NCBI GenBank assembly: GCA_913030785.1
Contig: CAJWER010000003.1
Location: 1 to 34,145, forward strand
Source of the DNA: an uncultured Chloroflexota bacterium
Lineage (GTDB): Bacteria > Chloroflexota > Dehalococcoidia > Lucifugimonadales > CAJWER01
Direction of reading: 5' to 3'
Length of the DNA: 34,145 bases
The notes beneath the pieces are model-generated. The model saw nothing but the letters and a program-made list of their open reading frames with translations. It was not told the DNA's origin and did not search any database. The position numbers and the translations under genes are program-made. This document shows, in pieces, positions 8,036 through 17,026 of the stretch; the stretch's first letter is position 1, and each line of letters starts with the position of its first letter.

Positions 8036-9073
8036 ATGAAACTGCGATTCGGTGTTACCGGCGTCGGCCATAGGGGGATGACGCTGGCGCGGACGCTGGC
8101 GCGGATGGACGACGCGGCCATAGTTGGTCTCGCTGACCTGGACGCGGGCCGCCTCGACGCGGCAGCCAGCGAGTTCGGGGTTGATCAGACTTTCTCACTG
8201 GTCAGCGAGATGGTGGACTCGATGGATCTTGATGCCGTGCTGGTGCTCACACCGGACGCGGCCCACCATCCCCAGACGATCAGGTGCCTGGAGGCAGGCG
8301 TCCACGTGCTGGTCGAAAAGCCTCCGGCTTACACGGTTGCCGAGACGAGGGAGATGGCCGCGGCTGCCGACAGTGCCGGCAAATATCTGATGGTCGGGTG
8401 GAACCGCACCTACGCCCTGCAACGGGTAAAGGAGCTTTTTGGAGATGAGCCTCCATCTGTTGTGATGGCGGACTTCGTGCGCCCTGACCCCGCATTTCTC
8501 GGGCTGATACGCAACCACCTGGTGGACCCGCTGTACTACCTCTGCGGCGTTCCGGACCAGATCGTCGCCGCTGGCAACATGGCTGACGAGGCGAGGGAGG
8601 GGAACACGGTGGCCTCGGTGCGCTTCAAGGGGGGCTCATTGGGGCAGGTGACGCTCAGTCTGGGGGCAGGTGGGCGTAGTGAAAGCCTGACCGCCTTCGG
8701 CAACGGCTATTCGGTATTCATCGACTCCACCAGTACCGGTGCCGGAACTGTTGTACGCGGCGGAAAGGTCGTTGAGACTCTTGAGACGGTGGACTCCATT
8801 GAGCTTCAGATACGCCACTTCATCGATTGCATCAGAGAGGATCGGGAACCGCTGACCTCAGGCGGTCGTGCCGTCGAGATCATGGAATTCATCCAGGGGA
8901 TCATGGACGCGGCCGGAACAACAACAACGTCGTTTGCGCCGGATTCTGGGGATGGCTGGATAACATGGTGCGGTTGCGGAGACAAGATCGTGCCCGGTCT
9001 GGACTCATGCCCAAATTGCGGCCAGGGATGGGAAGGCTGGTCTATGCCGGTCGAGCAGGTTCGCCGAGCCTGA
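8036..9073 (+). CDS. Gfo/Idh/MocA-family oxidoreductase with C-terminal zinc ribbon
   Basis: 345 aa; ATG with GGAGG 8 bases upstream. The N-terminal Rossmann domain has the dinucleotide motif GVTGVGHRG (~6-14), an acidic residue after beta-2 (GLADLDAGR) and the family EKP motif (VLVEKPPAYT, ~96-105) with Lys as the usual catalytic residue. The second domain carries the typical beta sheet. Such enzymes oxidise or reduce sugars, inositols or similar substrates with NAD(P); the substrate is not readable. Unusually, after ~residue 300 the chain ends in WCGCG...CPNCG, four cysteines in zinc-ribbon spacing, which is not part of the normal family. A CocE-type hydrolase follows after 116 bases. Confidence 0.85.
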   Translation: MKLRFGVTGVGHRGMTLARTLARMDDAAIVGLADLDAGRLDAAASEFGVDQTFSLVSEMVDSMDLDAVLVLTPDAAHHPQTIRCLEAGVHVLVEKPPAYTVAETREMAAAADSAGKYLMVGWNRTYALQRVKELFGDEPPSVVMADFVRPDPAFLGLIRNHLVDPLYYLCGVPDQIVAAGNMADEAREGNTVASVRFKGGSLGQVTLSLGAGGRSESLTAFGNGYSVFIDSTSTGAGTVVRGGKVVETLETVDSIELQIRHFIDCIREDREPLTSGGRAVEIMEFIQGIMDAAGTTTTSFAPDSGDGWITWCGCGDKIVPGLDSCPNCGQGWEGWSMPVEQVRRA

Positions 9074-9086
9074 CCCCCGCGGGGGT
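9073..9086. repeat. Palindrome overlapping the stop codon of the oxidoreductase gene
   Basis: ACCCCCGCGGGGGT, perfect, beginning in the TGA stop and followed by TTGTGTGTG. It could act as a weak transcript end, but the T-tract is poor. Confidence 0.35.
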
Positions 9087-9114
9087 TGTGTGTGGGGTGA
9101 GTTTGATGAGTGAT

Positions 9115-9145
9115 CGAGCGTGGTTCGACGGGCTCACCATGAGCG
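9115..9145. repeat. REP-like extragenic palindromic element
   Basis: The stretch contains GGTTCGACGGGCTCACCATG, followed by AGCG. It has a central GCTCA-CCA-TGAGC hairpin (9132-9144) and imperfect outer arms. It resembles the GTGGTGAGC(C/T)TGTCGAACCA family of intergenic repeats seen in many bacterial genomes (recalled pattern). Only one copy is seen in this window, so repetition is not demonstrated here. Confidence 0.45.
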
Positions 9146-9189
9146 GTCCAACGACCTCTCATCGCTAGAAATTCAAAGGAGCGTCCGTG

Positions 9190-10869
9190 ATGCCAAGTTA
9201 TGAAGTGGATATGCGGCTCAACGTCAAGGTGCCCATGCGGGACGGAGTCGAGCTGTCGGCTGACCTGTACCTGCCTCGTGCATCGGGCACATTTCCGACG
9301 GTCCTGATGCGCACGCCATATAGCAACAACATGGACGTGACCATCGAGAGGGCCCGCGTGCTTGCCAATGATGGTTACGCATGCGTGATCCAGGATATAC
9401 GGGGACGGTGGGACTCCGACGGCGACTACTACCCGTTCCATCCCGACGTCGATGATGGCTTCGACACCCAGGAGTGGGTCGGCCAGCAGGAGTGGAGCAA
9501 CGGCAAGATCGGCATGGCCGGCAGCTCCTACCTGGGGCTGGTGCAGTGGCTCAGCGCGCCCCTGCGCAGTCAGTATCTGACGTGCCTCGCGCCGCGGGTG
9601 ATCTGCGGCGACTTCTACAACGGTCTGGTATATCCAGGTGGCGCACTCCAACTCAACGTTGTGATGACCTGGGGTATGCGTACGAATGGACGTACGGGCC
9701 AGAGCATCGACTACCACGACTGGACCAATGCATTCCGGGCGCTTCCGGTGGGAGATGCAGACCTGTCGGCAGGTCGGGCTCTGGGCTTCTTTAAGGATTG
9801 GATCGAGCACCCTGCATACGACGACTACTGGAACGCCATCGATGTCGAAGACAAGTGGAACGAGATTGATGTCCCGGCCTTCAGCATGGGCGGCTGGTTC
9901 GACCTGTATTCGGCAGATGCCTTCACCAACTTCAACGGTATTCGGAAAAATGGTCGTACCCCGGAGGCTCGCCAGAGCCGGCTGATCGTAGGACCTTGGC
10001 CCCACGCCCTCAGCACCTCGTCCAAGACCGGTGATGTCGACTTCGGCGCGGGGTCGCTGGCGGATCTCGACGGCGAGGAGACGCGCTGGTTCGACTATTG
10101 GCTCAAGGGCATCGACAACGGGATCGTGGACGAGCCTCCGCTCCGGTTGTTCATAATGGGCATTAACGAGTGGCGTGACGAGCACGAATGGCCTCTGGCG
10201 CGAACCGACTGGCAGCGGTGGCACCTGCACTCCGACGGCGACGCCAACAGCGTTCGGGGCGGCGGACGTCTATCCATCGACACGCCCACCGATGAACCGG
10301 AGGACCGGTTTGTCTACGACCCCGAGTTCCCTGTGCAGACGGTGGGAGGCAACAACTGCTGTTCCCCTGACATCGTGCCCTGGGGGCCTTATGACCAGCG
10401 GGCGGTGGAGATGCGCTCTGACGTGCTGGTGTACACGTCCGATCCATTCGAGGAGGACATGGAGGTGACGGGACCGATCAAGGTGGTTCTCTATGCTGCC
10501 ACGGACGGCCCGGACACGGACTGGACGGCGAAGCTGGTGGACGTGTCTCCGACGGGTTACGCAATGAACCTGTGTGACGGCATCTTTCGCGCGCGGTATC
10601 GCGAGAGCAGGTCTGAGTCACGGCTCCTGGAGCCAAACCGCGTCTACGAGTACGAGATCGACGTGGCGGTTACCGGCAACGTATTCCAGAAGGGCCACTC
10701 GGTCCGCATCGAGATATCGTCGTCTAACTTCCCTCGATTCGACCGCAATCTGAACACGGGCAAGGACTACGGTAAGGACGGCGAGATGCGAGTGGCCAAC
10801 CAGGCGGTCTACCACTCGCGCGAGTACCCATCCCATGTGCTGCTGCCGGTGATCCCACTCGCTCCCTAG
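9190..10869 (+). CDS. CocE/NonD-family hydrolase (X-Pro dipeptidyl-peptidase S15-like)
   Basis: 559 aa from ATG 9190, 8 bases after AAAGGAG (9175-9181); GTG 9187 is the adjacent alternative. Alpha/beta-hydrolase core with nucleophile motif GSSYLG (Ser113-114 in this numbering, the second Ser expected to be the nucleophile as in cocaine esterase GxSYxG), GGWFDLYS for the acid region and GPWPHALS for the catalytic His. The C-terminal ~200 residues form the jelly-roll X-Pro domain (EVTGPIKVVLYAATDGPDTD, GHSVRIEISSSNFPRFDRN). No signal peptide is seen, so probably a cytoplasmic esterase, amidase or acyl hydrolase; substrate unknown. It lies between the Gfo/Idh gene and a HAD phosphatase, suggesting an accessory catabolic group. 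Confidence 0.88.
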   Translation: MPSYEVDMRLNVKVPMRDGVELSADLYLPRASGTFPTVLMRTPYSNNMDVTIERARVLANDGYACVIQDIRGRWDSDGDYYPFHPDVDDGFDTQEWVGQQEWSNGKIGMAGSSYLGLVQWLSAPLRSQYLTCLAPRVICGDFYNGLVYPGGALQLNVVMTWGMRTNGRTGQSIDYHDWTNAFRALPVGDADLSAGRALGFFKDWIEHPAYDDYWNAIDVEDKWNEIDVPAFSMGGWFDLYSADAFTNFNGIRKNGRTPEARQSRLIVGPWPHALSTSSKTGDVDFGAGSLADLDGEETRWFDYWLKGIDNGIVDEPPLRLFIMGINEWRDEHEWPLARTDWQRWHLHSDGDANSVRGGGRLSIDTPTDEPEDRFVYDPEFPVQTVGGNNCCSPDIVPWGPYDQRAVEMRSDVLVYTSDPFEEDMEVTGPIKVVLYAATDGPDTDWTAKLVDVSPTGYAMNLCDGIFRARYRESRSESRLLEPNRVYEYEIDVAVTGNVFQKGHSVRIEISSSNFPRFDRNLNTGKDYGKDGEMRVANQAVYHSREYPSHVLLPVIPLAP

Positions 10870-10898
10870 TCGCGGAGCGGAGCCAGAGGCTTGATGAG

Positions 10899-11627
10899 AT
10901 GCCAACTTCGGCTGTGACCACGATATTCCTGGACGATGGCGGGGTGATGAATGACAACACCCTGAGGGGCCCAGAGTGGCAGCGCCTTGTCGGCGAATAC
11001 CTCTCGCCAAGGCTAGGGGGAAGTCTTCAGGCCTGGGGCGACGCCAACCAGGTCATCGCGACACGGGAGTTCAAGCTGTACAAGGACCACAATTGGGGTA
11101 CGGGTGAGCTAGACTTCCTGGCGTTTAGAGAGCAGTCTGATCGGGACTGGCTCCTGGGGATGACCGAGATGCTTGGTGTAGAAGCGCCTGAAGGAGACGC
11201 GTGCCTGAGACTCGCCCGCGAAGCCTATGGTTTCGTAACCAGGCGTGTACGCTCGGCCTTCCCGGGGGCTGTTGATGCGATACGGCAACTACACGTTACA
11301 GGCTATCCGCTTTACATCGCCTCTGGAGAGGACTCTGACCATCTCGATGGCTACCTCGAAGGGATGGGTGTTCGAGATCTCTTCCGGACACTCTACGGCC
11401 CAGATATTGTGAACACCGCGAAAGAGGTGCCAGAGTACCACTCCCGAATTCTTGATCACGCCGGGGTAGAGCCCGGTGAGGCTGTTGTCGTGGATGACTC
11501 GCCTCAAGTAGTGGCGTGGGCAAGGGACACTGGCGCGATGGGAGTGCTCGTATCGGCCGAAGGTGAGGGTGCTGGCCCGGTCATCCCAAACCTGGCTGCA
11601 CTGCCCGCCTTTCTGGCCTCGCTCTGA
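10899..11627 (+). CDS. HAD-superfamily hydrolase
   Basis: 242 aa. HAD motif I is FLDDGGVMND (~10-19) with the two aspartates as nucleophile and general acid in DxGGV form; motif II Ser is in YIASGEDSD; the motif III Lys is probably in TAKEVPEYH; motif IV is VVVDDSP. The helical insert between motifs I and II indicates a C1-cap phosphatase or dehalogenase-type member; substrate unknown. ATG start 29 bases after the CocE stop, no strong Shine-Dalgarno, so it is probably co-transcribed with the hydrolase and partly dependent on readthrough. Confidence 0.8.
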   Translation: MPTSAVTTIFLDDGGVMNDNTLRGPEWQRLVGEYLSPRLGGSLQAWGDANQVIATREFKLYKDHNWGTGELDFLAFREQSDRDWLLGMTEMLGVEAPEGDACLRLAREAYGFVTRRVRSAFPGAVDAIRQLHVTGYPLYIASGEDSDHLDGYLEGMGVRDLFRTLYGPDIVNTAKEVPEYHSRILDHAGVEPGEAVVVDDSPQVVAWARDTGAMGVLVSAEGEGAGPVIPNLAALPAFLASL

Positions 11628-11663
11628 GTGTGATCAGATCAGGATTGCGTAAGGAGTGGCGGT

Positions 11664-11906
11664 ATGCTTACAGCGTTTGGCTCGGTGGCCGTCGGCATCA
11701 TGTTCCTGTCCTACTGGCTGGAGCCTCGCTCCAGGTGGTATGTAATGGTATTCGCAGTAGCCAGCGCGATGACTGCGCTATATAGCGGGCTGGCTCATGT
11801 GTACCCGATAATGGTCGTCGAGGCTCTGTGGGCGGCGGTGGCCCTGCGGCGCTTTGTGACCCGCTCGCGGGTTGAAGGGCGGAATGTTGTGGCGGGCGCT
11901 GTATGA
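11664..11906 (+). CDS. Small membrane protein, function unknown
   Basis: 80 aa with AAGGAG (11651-11656) 7 bases before the ATG. Two to three hydrophobic segments (~4-20, ~26-42, ~46-62), the last ending in VVEALWAAVALRRF, followed by a short basic tail. The layout vaguely recalls the CBU_0592 type of small membrane protein; I hold this loosely. It ends 9 bases before the ctaA frame begins, so it may be the first gene of the heme A operon. Confidence 0.6.
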   Translation: MLTAFGSVAVGIMFLSYWLEPRSRWYVMVFAVASAMTALYSGLAHVYPIMVVEALWAAVALRRFVTRSRVEGRNVVAGAV

Positions 11907-11915
11907 ACGGCGGAT

Positions 11916-12974
11916 TTGCTCGCGGTCGATATCGATTATACTGTTGCGAGAAAATTTTCACGAACGAGATCAAAGACATTGCTGGCAGCGTTGAAGAGAG
12001 CATTTGGTGGTGGTGATAACGGGGGCAACACAGCCTTCCGAATTGTGATAGTGGCGGCGATTATAGCTGCGGTGGGGCAGGTAGCCCTCGGCGGGGTGGT
12101 CCGGGTGACTGACTCCGGCCTCGGATGTCCCGATTGGCCGCTCTGCCACGGCAGGCTTATCCCGCCCTTTGAGCTGCACACCCTGATCGAATATTCTCAC
12201 CGGCTTTCGGCCAGCACGCTTGGGTTTCTGGTTTTAGCCGCGACGATCATCGTGTGGCGAGACCCCTGGCGCAGTACCTTGGCTGTCGGCGCCACTACCG
12301 GCGCTCTGATTCTGGTGGGTGTGGCAGCGGTCCTTGGCGGCATCACAGTCTTGACCGAGCTTGCATGGTGGGTGGTCCTATTCCACCTCGGAATCGCCGA
12401 GGGGGTGGTCGCGAGCCTCGTAATAGCGGCAGTGGCCGGATGGAGGGGCGGACCTGTCCTGGAGCCGGCCAGGGATGATATCTTTTCCTTGCGTATGCGA
12501 TGGCTGACGGGTCTGGCGCTGGGGGGTACCCTTTTGCTGATCCTATCGGGCTCCTACATGGTGGGGCGGGGTTTTGGCTCTTCGTGCTCTACCTGGCCGA
12601 CGTGTCTGGGCAGTTTGCTGCCCTCGGGAGAGGTCTATATGGTCCACATGTCCCACCGCTACGTCGCAGGGCTCGCTGGGCTGCTGGTGCTGGCGCTGAC
12701 TGCATCAGCCTGGCTTGAGGCGGTCCGGCCCAGCGTCAGGTGGACTACACTGGCTGTCCTGGTGGTGTTTGTGGTCCAGGGTTTGGTCGGAGCCGTGACT
12801 GTGTGGTCGGAGTTTGCGGCGGGGATGAAGGCAGCCCACCTTGCGGTGGCAACCGTCTTGTGGGTCGCGCTCGTGTACGTGGCTATGCTACAAATGCCCG
12901 AGTGGCCTGTCACGAATAGGCGGGCCGAAAGGAACCCGGACCCCGTGTCTGGGCTGGAAGGTGCTAGCTCTTGA
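11916..12974 (+). CDS. ctaA: Heme A synthase CtaA (COX15)
   Basis: Up to 352 aa, eight-helix membrane protein built from two similar four-helix halves. Half 1 has GGVVRVTDSGLGCPDWPLCHG and EYSHRLSA; half 2 has GRGFGSSCSTWPTCLGSLLP and VHMSHRYVAG, supplying the conserved heme-ligand histidines and the Cys pairs of the extracytoplasmic loops. CtaA oxidises the C8 methyl of heme O to give heme A. The start is unsettled: TTG 11916 has only a weak GGCGGA, and TTG 11979 would give a length nearer the family norm (~330). There is a TATACT just inside the frame at 11937. It overlaps ctaB by 4 bases. Confidence 0.9.
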   Translation: MLAVDIDYTVARKFSRTRSKTLLAALKRAFGGGDNGGNTAFRIVIVAAIIAAVGQVALGGVVRVTDSGLGCPDWPLCHGRLIPPFELHTLIEYSHRLSASTLGFLVLAATIIVWRDPWRSTLAVGATTGALILVGVAAVLGGITVLTELAWWVVLFHLGIAEGVVASLVIAAVAGWRGGPVLEPARDDIFSLRMRWLTGLALGGTLLLILSGSYMVGRGFGSSCSTWPTCLGSLLPSGEVYMVHMSHRYVAGLAGLLVLALTASAWLEAVRPSVRWTTLAVLVVFVVQGLVGAVTVWSEFAAGMKAAHLAVATVLWVALVYVAMLQMPEWPVTNRRAERNPDPVSGLEGASS

Positions 12975-13858
12975 TTGCTCAAGTGGTGGAGCCACGCGGT
13001 TTGATTCGTGACTACGTTTCACTCACCAAGCCGCGCATCCTGTCGATGCTGCTGCTCACAGCCCTTTGCGCAATGTTTCTGGCCGAGGGTGGGGTGCCGG
13101 AGCTTTCCCTGATTGCACTGGTACTCGGGGGAGGCGCTTTGGCTGCAGGAGGAGCCCACGCCCTCAACCACTACATTGAGAGAGACTCGGACTCGTTGAT
13201 GCGTAGGACCAAGAAGCGTCCTGTGGCCTCAGGGCGTGTATCGCCACAGGAGGCGATGTGGTTTGGGATTGGGCTGAATGTCATCGCGTTCGTTTTGCTG
13301 ACTGTCCTGGTCAATCCGCTGGCGGCGGCCCTGACGCTCAGTGCGACACTTTTCTACGTGTTCGTATACACCATCGCTCTGAAGCGCAAGACGCCTCAGA
13401 ATATTGTGATAGGGGGCGCTGCTGGGGCAGTGCCGCCCCTGGCTGCCTGGGCCGCTGTGACCGGCACCGTGGAGCTGCCGGCTATCTATCTGTTTGCCAT
13501 CATCTTTTTTTGGACACCTCCACACTTCTGGGCCCTGGCACTCATGATTAAGGACGACTATTTGAGCGCAGGCATCCCGATGATGCCGGTGGTGACAAGC
13601 GTTGCGGAGACCAAACGACAGATACTGCTCTACACGTTTATCTTGGTGGCGCTGACGCTGATGTTCGTCACGACATCGGCTGTCGGCTGGTTCTACTTCG
13701 CGACAGCCGCAGGATCAGGACTCGTGTACATCTACTACACGTGGCGGCTCTATAGGCTACCGGAGATCAGTGGAGCGAAGAGCGCGTATTTGTACTCGCT
13801 GTTGTACCTGGCTTTGATATTTGTTGGGGTTGTGGCAGACGTATACGTGAGATTCTAG
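12971..13858 (+). CDS. ctaB: Protoheme IX farnesyltransferase (heme O synthase) CtaB
   Basis: 295 aa UbiA-family membrane prenyltransferase. LTKPRILSMLL near the start, the first Asp-rich motif NHYIERDSDSLMRRT with KKRPVASGRV, YTIALKRKTPQNIVIGGAAG, and the second polar loop DDYLSAGIPMMPVV are all diagnostic. It adds farnesyl to heme B, the step before CtaA. The TTG start overlaps the ctaA stop (TTGA), with GGAAG about 9 bases upstream: translational coupling with ctaA is likely. About nine transmembrane helices. Confidence 0.93.
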   Translation: MIAQVVEPRGLIRDYVSLTKPRILSMLLLTALCAMFLAEGGVPELSLIALVLGGGALAAGGAHALNHYIERDSDSLMRRTKKRPVASGRVSPQEAMWFGIGLNVIAFVLLTVLVNPLAAALTLSATLFYVFVYTIALKRKTPQNIVIGGAAGAVPPLAAWAAVTGTVELPAIYLFAIIFFWTPPHFWALALMIKDDYLSAGIPMMPVVTSVAETKRQILLYTFILVALTLMFVTTSAVGWFYFATAAGSGLVYIYYTWRLYRLPEISGAKSAYLYSLLYLALIFVGVVADVYVRF

Positions 13859-13915
13859 CCAGACCCAACGCTGGACGCTTTGTGCCATTTGTCACAATCC
13901 GCCCCTCGTGGGTGC

Positions 13916-13944
13916 TTGACCATTCGTCGATCCGTCTGTTAAAT
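13916..13944 (+). promoter_or_regulatory. Promoter for the cox operon
   Basis: -35 TTGACC (13916-13921), 17-base spacer, -10 TTAAAT (13939-13944) preceded by TG. It lies in the 144-base gap between ctaB and coxB and would start an oxidase transcript about 50 bases before coxB. Confidence 0.55.
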
Positions 13945-14002
13945 TCTTGACCGGCGCCCCAGACGTACCGATTTCCCTGGAAGGGAGACCCAGCCCCTAC
14001 CG

Positions 14003-15073
14003 ATGTCAACCACAAGCAGCCGCTCTAAGATTTATCTGGGAGTACTGCTACTACTTTCAACCATTGCCCTGCTGACTGGCTGCACTCCTGACGATCCCCA
14101 GTCGACCTTTGACACCGTAGGACCCGTGTCGCGGTCCCAACTTGTCCTGTTCTACTGGATATTCTGGGCCGCAGTCGTCGTGTTCATCGTCGTCGGCGCG
14201 GTGCTCGCATATACGAGCCTCCGTTTTCGGCGGAAGCCCTCCGACGCCATGCCTCCGCAGACGCACGGTCATACGCCGATGGAGATAGCGTGGACCATCG
14301 TTCCTGCACTGGTCCTGGCCGTCGTGGCGGTGCCGACAGTCCTGACCATTTTTGACAACGCCAACTCGCCTGAGCCCGGCGCCTTGACCGTCGAGGCCGT
14401 GGGCCGCCAGTGGTGGTTTGAGTTCAAGTACCCGCACCCTACCGATCCCGACGAGCAGGTAGTGACTGCCAACGAGCTTCACATACCGGTCGGCGAGGTC
14501 GTCAACATCAACCTCGCGTCGAGGGACGTGCTTCACAGCTTCTGGATCCCGAAAATCGCCGGCAAGGTCGACATGGTGCCCAATAATGCGAATACCATTT
14601 GGATTCAGTCGGACGAGGCAGGGGAGTTCTTTGGCCAGTGCGCGGAGTTCTGCGGCGAGGCACATGCCCTGATGAGGTTCCGGGTGATCGCCGAGCCGCG
14701 GGAGGAGTACGACGCCTGGCTTTTGGCCCAGGCCGAACCGGCGGCGGACGCGGTCGAGCCGTTGGCTGCAGAGGGTCAGGCCCTGTTCGAGGGCAACGCC
14801 GCTGGGTGCTGGGCTTGCCACACGATCTCGGGCTCGGCGAAGTCGCGAGGGTCTGTGGGGCCAAACCTTACCCACGTTGCCAGTCGAGGCCTCATCGCAG
14901 CCGGGATCATAGAGAACGACCAGGCGGGCCTCCGGACATGGCTGACAGATCCCTGCGAGGCGAAGCCAGGTAATGTGATGTGCACAGGTGCAGCGGTGTA
15001 CAACAACCCGGACAAGTCGCTCGACGAGAAGCAAATCTCGGCGCTCGTAGCGTACCTGCGGGGCCTAGATTGA
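14003..15073 (+). CDS. coxB: Cytochrome c oxidase subunit II with fused cytochrome c domain (caa3 type)
   Basis: 356 aa. N-terminal lipoprotein signal (LLTGC, Cys27), two transmembrane helices, then the cupredoxin domain with the CuA site: His in LHSFWIP, Cys213 and Cys217 in GQCAEFCGEAH, His221 and Met224. The C-terminal ~95 residues are a cytochrome c domain with heme motif C269-W-A-C272-H273 and a candidate Met ligand in NVMCTGA. CuA takes electrons from the fused heme c and passes them to subunit I. Length and layout match, from memory, the Bacillus caa3 subunit. An extra Cys beside the candidate Met ligand is noticeable. First gene of the coxBACD run. Confidence 0.95.
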   Translation: MSTTSSRSKIYLGVLLLLSTIALLTGCTPDDPQSTFDTVGPVSRSQLVLFYWIFWAAVVVFIVVGAVLAYTSLRFRRKPSDAMPPQTHGHTPMEIAWTIVPALVLAVVAVPTVLTIFDNANSPEPGALTVEAVGRQWWFEFKYPHPTDPDEQVVTANELHIPVGEVVNINLASRDVLHSFWIPKIAGKVDMVPNNANTIWIQSDEAGEFFGQCAEFCGEAHALMRFRVIAEPREEYDAWLLAQAEPAADAVEPLAAEGQALFEGNAAGCWACHTISGSAKSRGSVGPNLTHVASRGLIAAGIIENDQAGLRTWLTDPCEAKPGNVMCTGAAVYNNPDKSLDEKQISALVAYLRGLD

Positions 15074-15143
15074 TGAACTCTCTCTTCACCAAGGGCAGCC
15101 AGGTAACATCAACTATTAGCTACCGAAAAGTCGGAGGCCTAGG

Positions 15144-17012
15144 ATGACAACCATATCGCTTCCTATCCCGAAGCGTCCGGTCCATCCCACCGGTGTTTGG
15201 TCTTGGATCACCACCGTCGACCACAAGCGAATCGGGATCCTGTACGGGGTCACCGCCTTCATAATGTTCATGACCGGCGGGCTCGAGGCGATGTACATCC
15301 GCGCCCAGCTTGCCCGGCCTGGCCAGGATCTGGTTAGCCCCGAGGTCTACAACCAGCTATTCACGATGCATGGCACGACCATGATCTTCCTGGCGATTAT
15401 GCCGATGGGAGCGGCGTTCTTCAACTACATAATCCCGCTGCAGCTCGGCGCCAGGGACGTGGCGTTCCCACGGCTCAACGCCTTCAGCTACTGGACCTTT
15501 TTGGCCGGGGCGCTGATGCTCAACCTTAGCTGGGTCCTGGGCGGGGCGCCCAACGCCGGCTGGTTCGGATACGCTCCTTTGACAAGCAGCGCCTTCAATC
15601 CCGGCGCTGGCATCGACTTCTGGATACTAAGTCTCCAGATACTCGGTATCGCGTCGCTGGCTGCCGCCTTCAACTTCATCGTGACCATCATTAATATGCG
15701 GGCTCCAGGCATGTCACTCATGCGAATGCCCCTGTTCACCTGGATGACGCTGATAACCTCGTTCCTGCTGATCCTGGCGTTCCCGGTGATAACCGTTGCG
15801 CTGATACAGCTCCTATTTGACCGTCAGTTTGGGGCCAACTTCTTCGTGCCCGGGGCCGGCGCGAGCCCGGTGCTCTGGCAGCACCTGTTCTGGATATTTG
15901 GCCATCCGGAGGTGTACATTCTGATCCTGCCCGCGATGGGGATCGTCTCGGAAATTATCCCGACGTTTTCGAAGAAGCCGCTATTTGGCTATCCGGTGGT
16001 TGTCCTGTCAGGCTTGGTGATCGGATTCATGGGGTGGATGGTCTGGAGCCACCACATGTTTACGGTGGGACTGGGGCCGGTGGCGAACTCGGTCTTCGCC
16101 CTCACCACCATGGCGATAGCGGTGCCCACGGGGGTCAAGATATTCAACTGGATGGCCACTATGTGGCGGGGTTCTATCGATTTCAAGACGGCCATGCTCT
16201 TCGCGGTGGGATTCATCTGGCTGTTCATCATCGGTGGCCTAAGCGGTGTAATGCACTCGTCCGCCGCCTCCGATGCACAGCAGCAGGACACATACTTCAT
16301 CGTCGCCCACCTGCACTACGTTCTCTTCGGCGGGAGCATCATGGCGCTGCTGGGCGGAATCTACTATTGGTTCCCCAAGTTCACCGGCCGCCTCATGGAT
16401 GAGACCGTAGGGAAGATCAACTTCTGGCTTGTGTTCATCGCCATGAACATCACCTTCTTCCCAATGCACTTCACCGGACTCAACGGGATGCCCCGTCGGA
16501 TCTATACCTACGACTCGGGCATGGGTTGGGACCTATGGAACGCGGTCTCTTCTGCGGGCGCGTTTATGCTGGGTGCGGGGATACTCTTGTTCCTGTACAA
16601 CGCGATCAAGAGCGCCAGAAGCGGCGAGATCGCGTCGGCTGACCCCTGGGACGGCCGCACGCTGGAGTGGTCCATCTCCTCACCGCCGCCGGAGTACAAC
16701 TTCGAGCAGATCCCGGTGGTTCAGGGGCGTGACCCGTTCTGGGCCCAGAAGTACGAGGGCGTTGCCATGGTTCCGGTCGCGGGAGGCTCGGGTGAAGATG
16801 GTGGCCATTCGATACATCTGCCACAGCCATCCTATTGGCCGTTCGTGGCCTCCATAGGCATATTCATCGGCAGCTTTGGCGTCCTATACATCAACGCCGC
16901 GTCCTGGATCGGGGTGGCTGTTGCAGTGATCGGCGCATTAATCACGATGATCGCCGTCTATGCCTGGTCCCTGGAACCTGTCAATGACCCTGACGATGGC
17001 GCAGCATACTAA
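15144..17012 (+). CDS. coxA: Cytochrome c oxidase subunit I (caa3 type)
   Basis: 622 aa, 12-helix heme-copper oxidase core plus a C-terminal extension. Visible motifs: HGTTMIFLAIMPMG (low-spin heme His), WIFGHPEVYILILP with the D-channel Glu and the His-Tyr pair of CuB, WSHHMFTVG (two CuB His), and HLHYVLFGG (high-spin and low-spin heme ligands). The Glu in GHPEV places it in the A1-type subfamily. The last ~90 residues add two hydrophobic helices (~565-612) found in caa3 subunit I proteins of similar length. Start ATG with GGAGG upstream. It reduces O2 to water while pumping protons. Confidence 0.97.
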   Translation: MTTISLPIPKRPVHPTGVWSWITTVDHKRIGILYGVTAFIMFMTGGLEAMYIRAQLARPGQDLVSPEVYNQLFTMHGTTMIFLAIMPMGAAFFNYIIPLQLGARDVAFPRLNAFSYWTFLAGALMLNLSWVLGGAPNAGWFGYAPLTSSAFNPGAGIDFWILSLQILGIASLAAAFNFIVTIINMRAPGMSLMRMPLFTWMTLITSFLLILAFPVITVALIQLLFDRQFGANFFVPGAGASPVLWQHLFWIFGHPEVYILILPAMGIVSEIIPTFSKKPLFGYPVVVLSGLVIGFMGWMVWSHHMFTVGLGPVANSVFALTTMAIAVPTGVKIFNWMATMWRGSIDFKTAMLFAVGFIWLFIIGGLSGVMHSSAASDAQQQDTYFIVAHLHYVLFGGSIMALLGGIYYWFPKFTGRLMDETVGKINFWLVFIAMNITFFPMHFTGLNGMPRRIYTYDSGMGWDLWNAVSSAGAFMLGAGILLFLYNAIKSARSGEIASADPWDGRTLEWSISSPPPEYNFEQIPVVQGRDPFWAQKYEGVAMVPVAGGSGEDGGHSIHLPQPSYWPFVASIGIFIGSFGVLYINAASWIGVAVAVIGALITMIAVYAWSLEPVNDPDDGAAY

Positions 17013-17026
17013 CGGAGCCTGTTAAT

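Noticed and set aside
8806-10230. 474-codon minus-strand open frame opposite the CocE-type gene
   Set aside because: Shadow of a GC-rich coding frame; no family features, and the plus-strand protein is clearly real.
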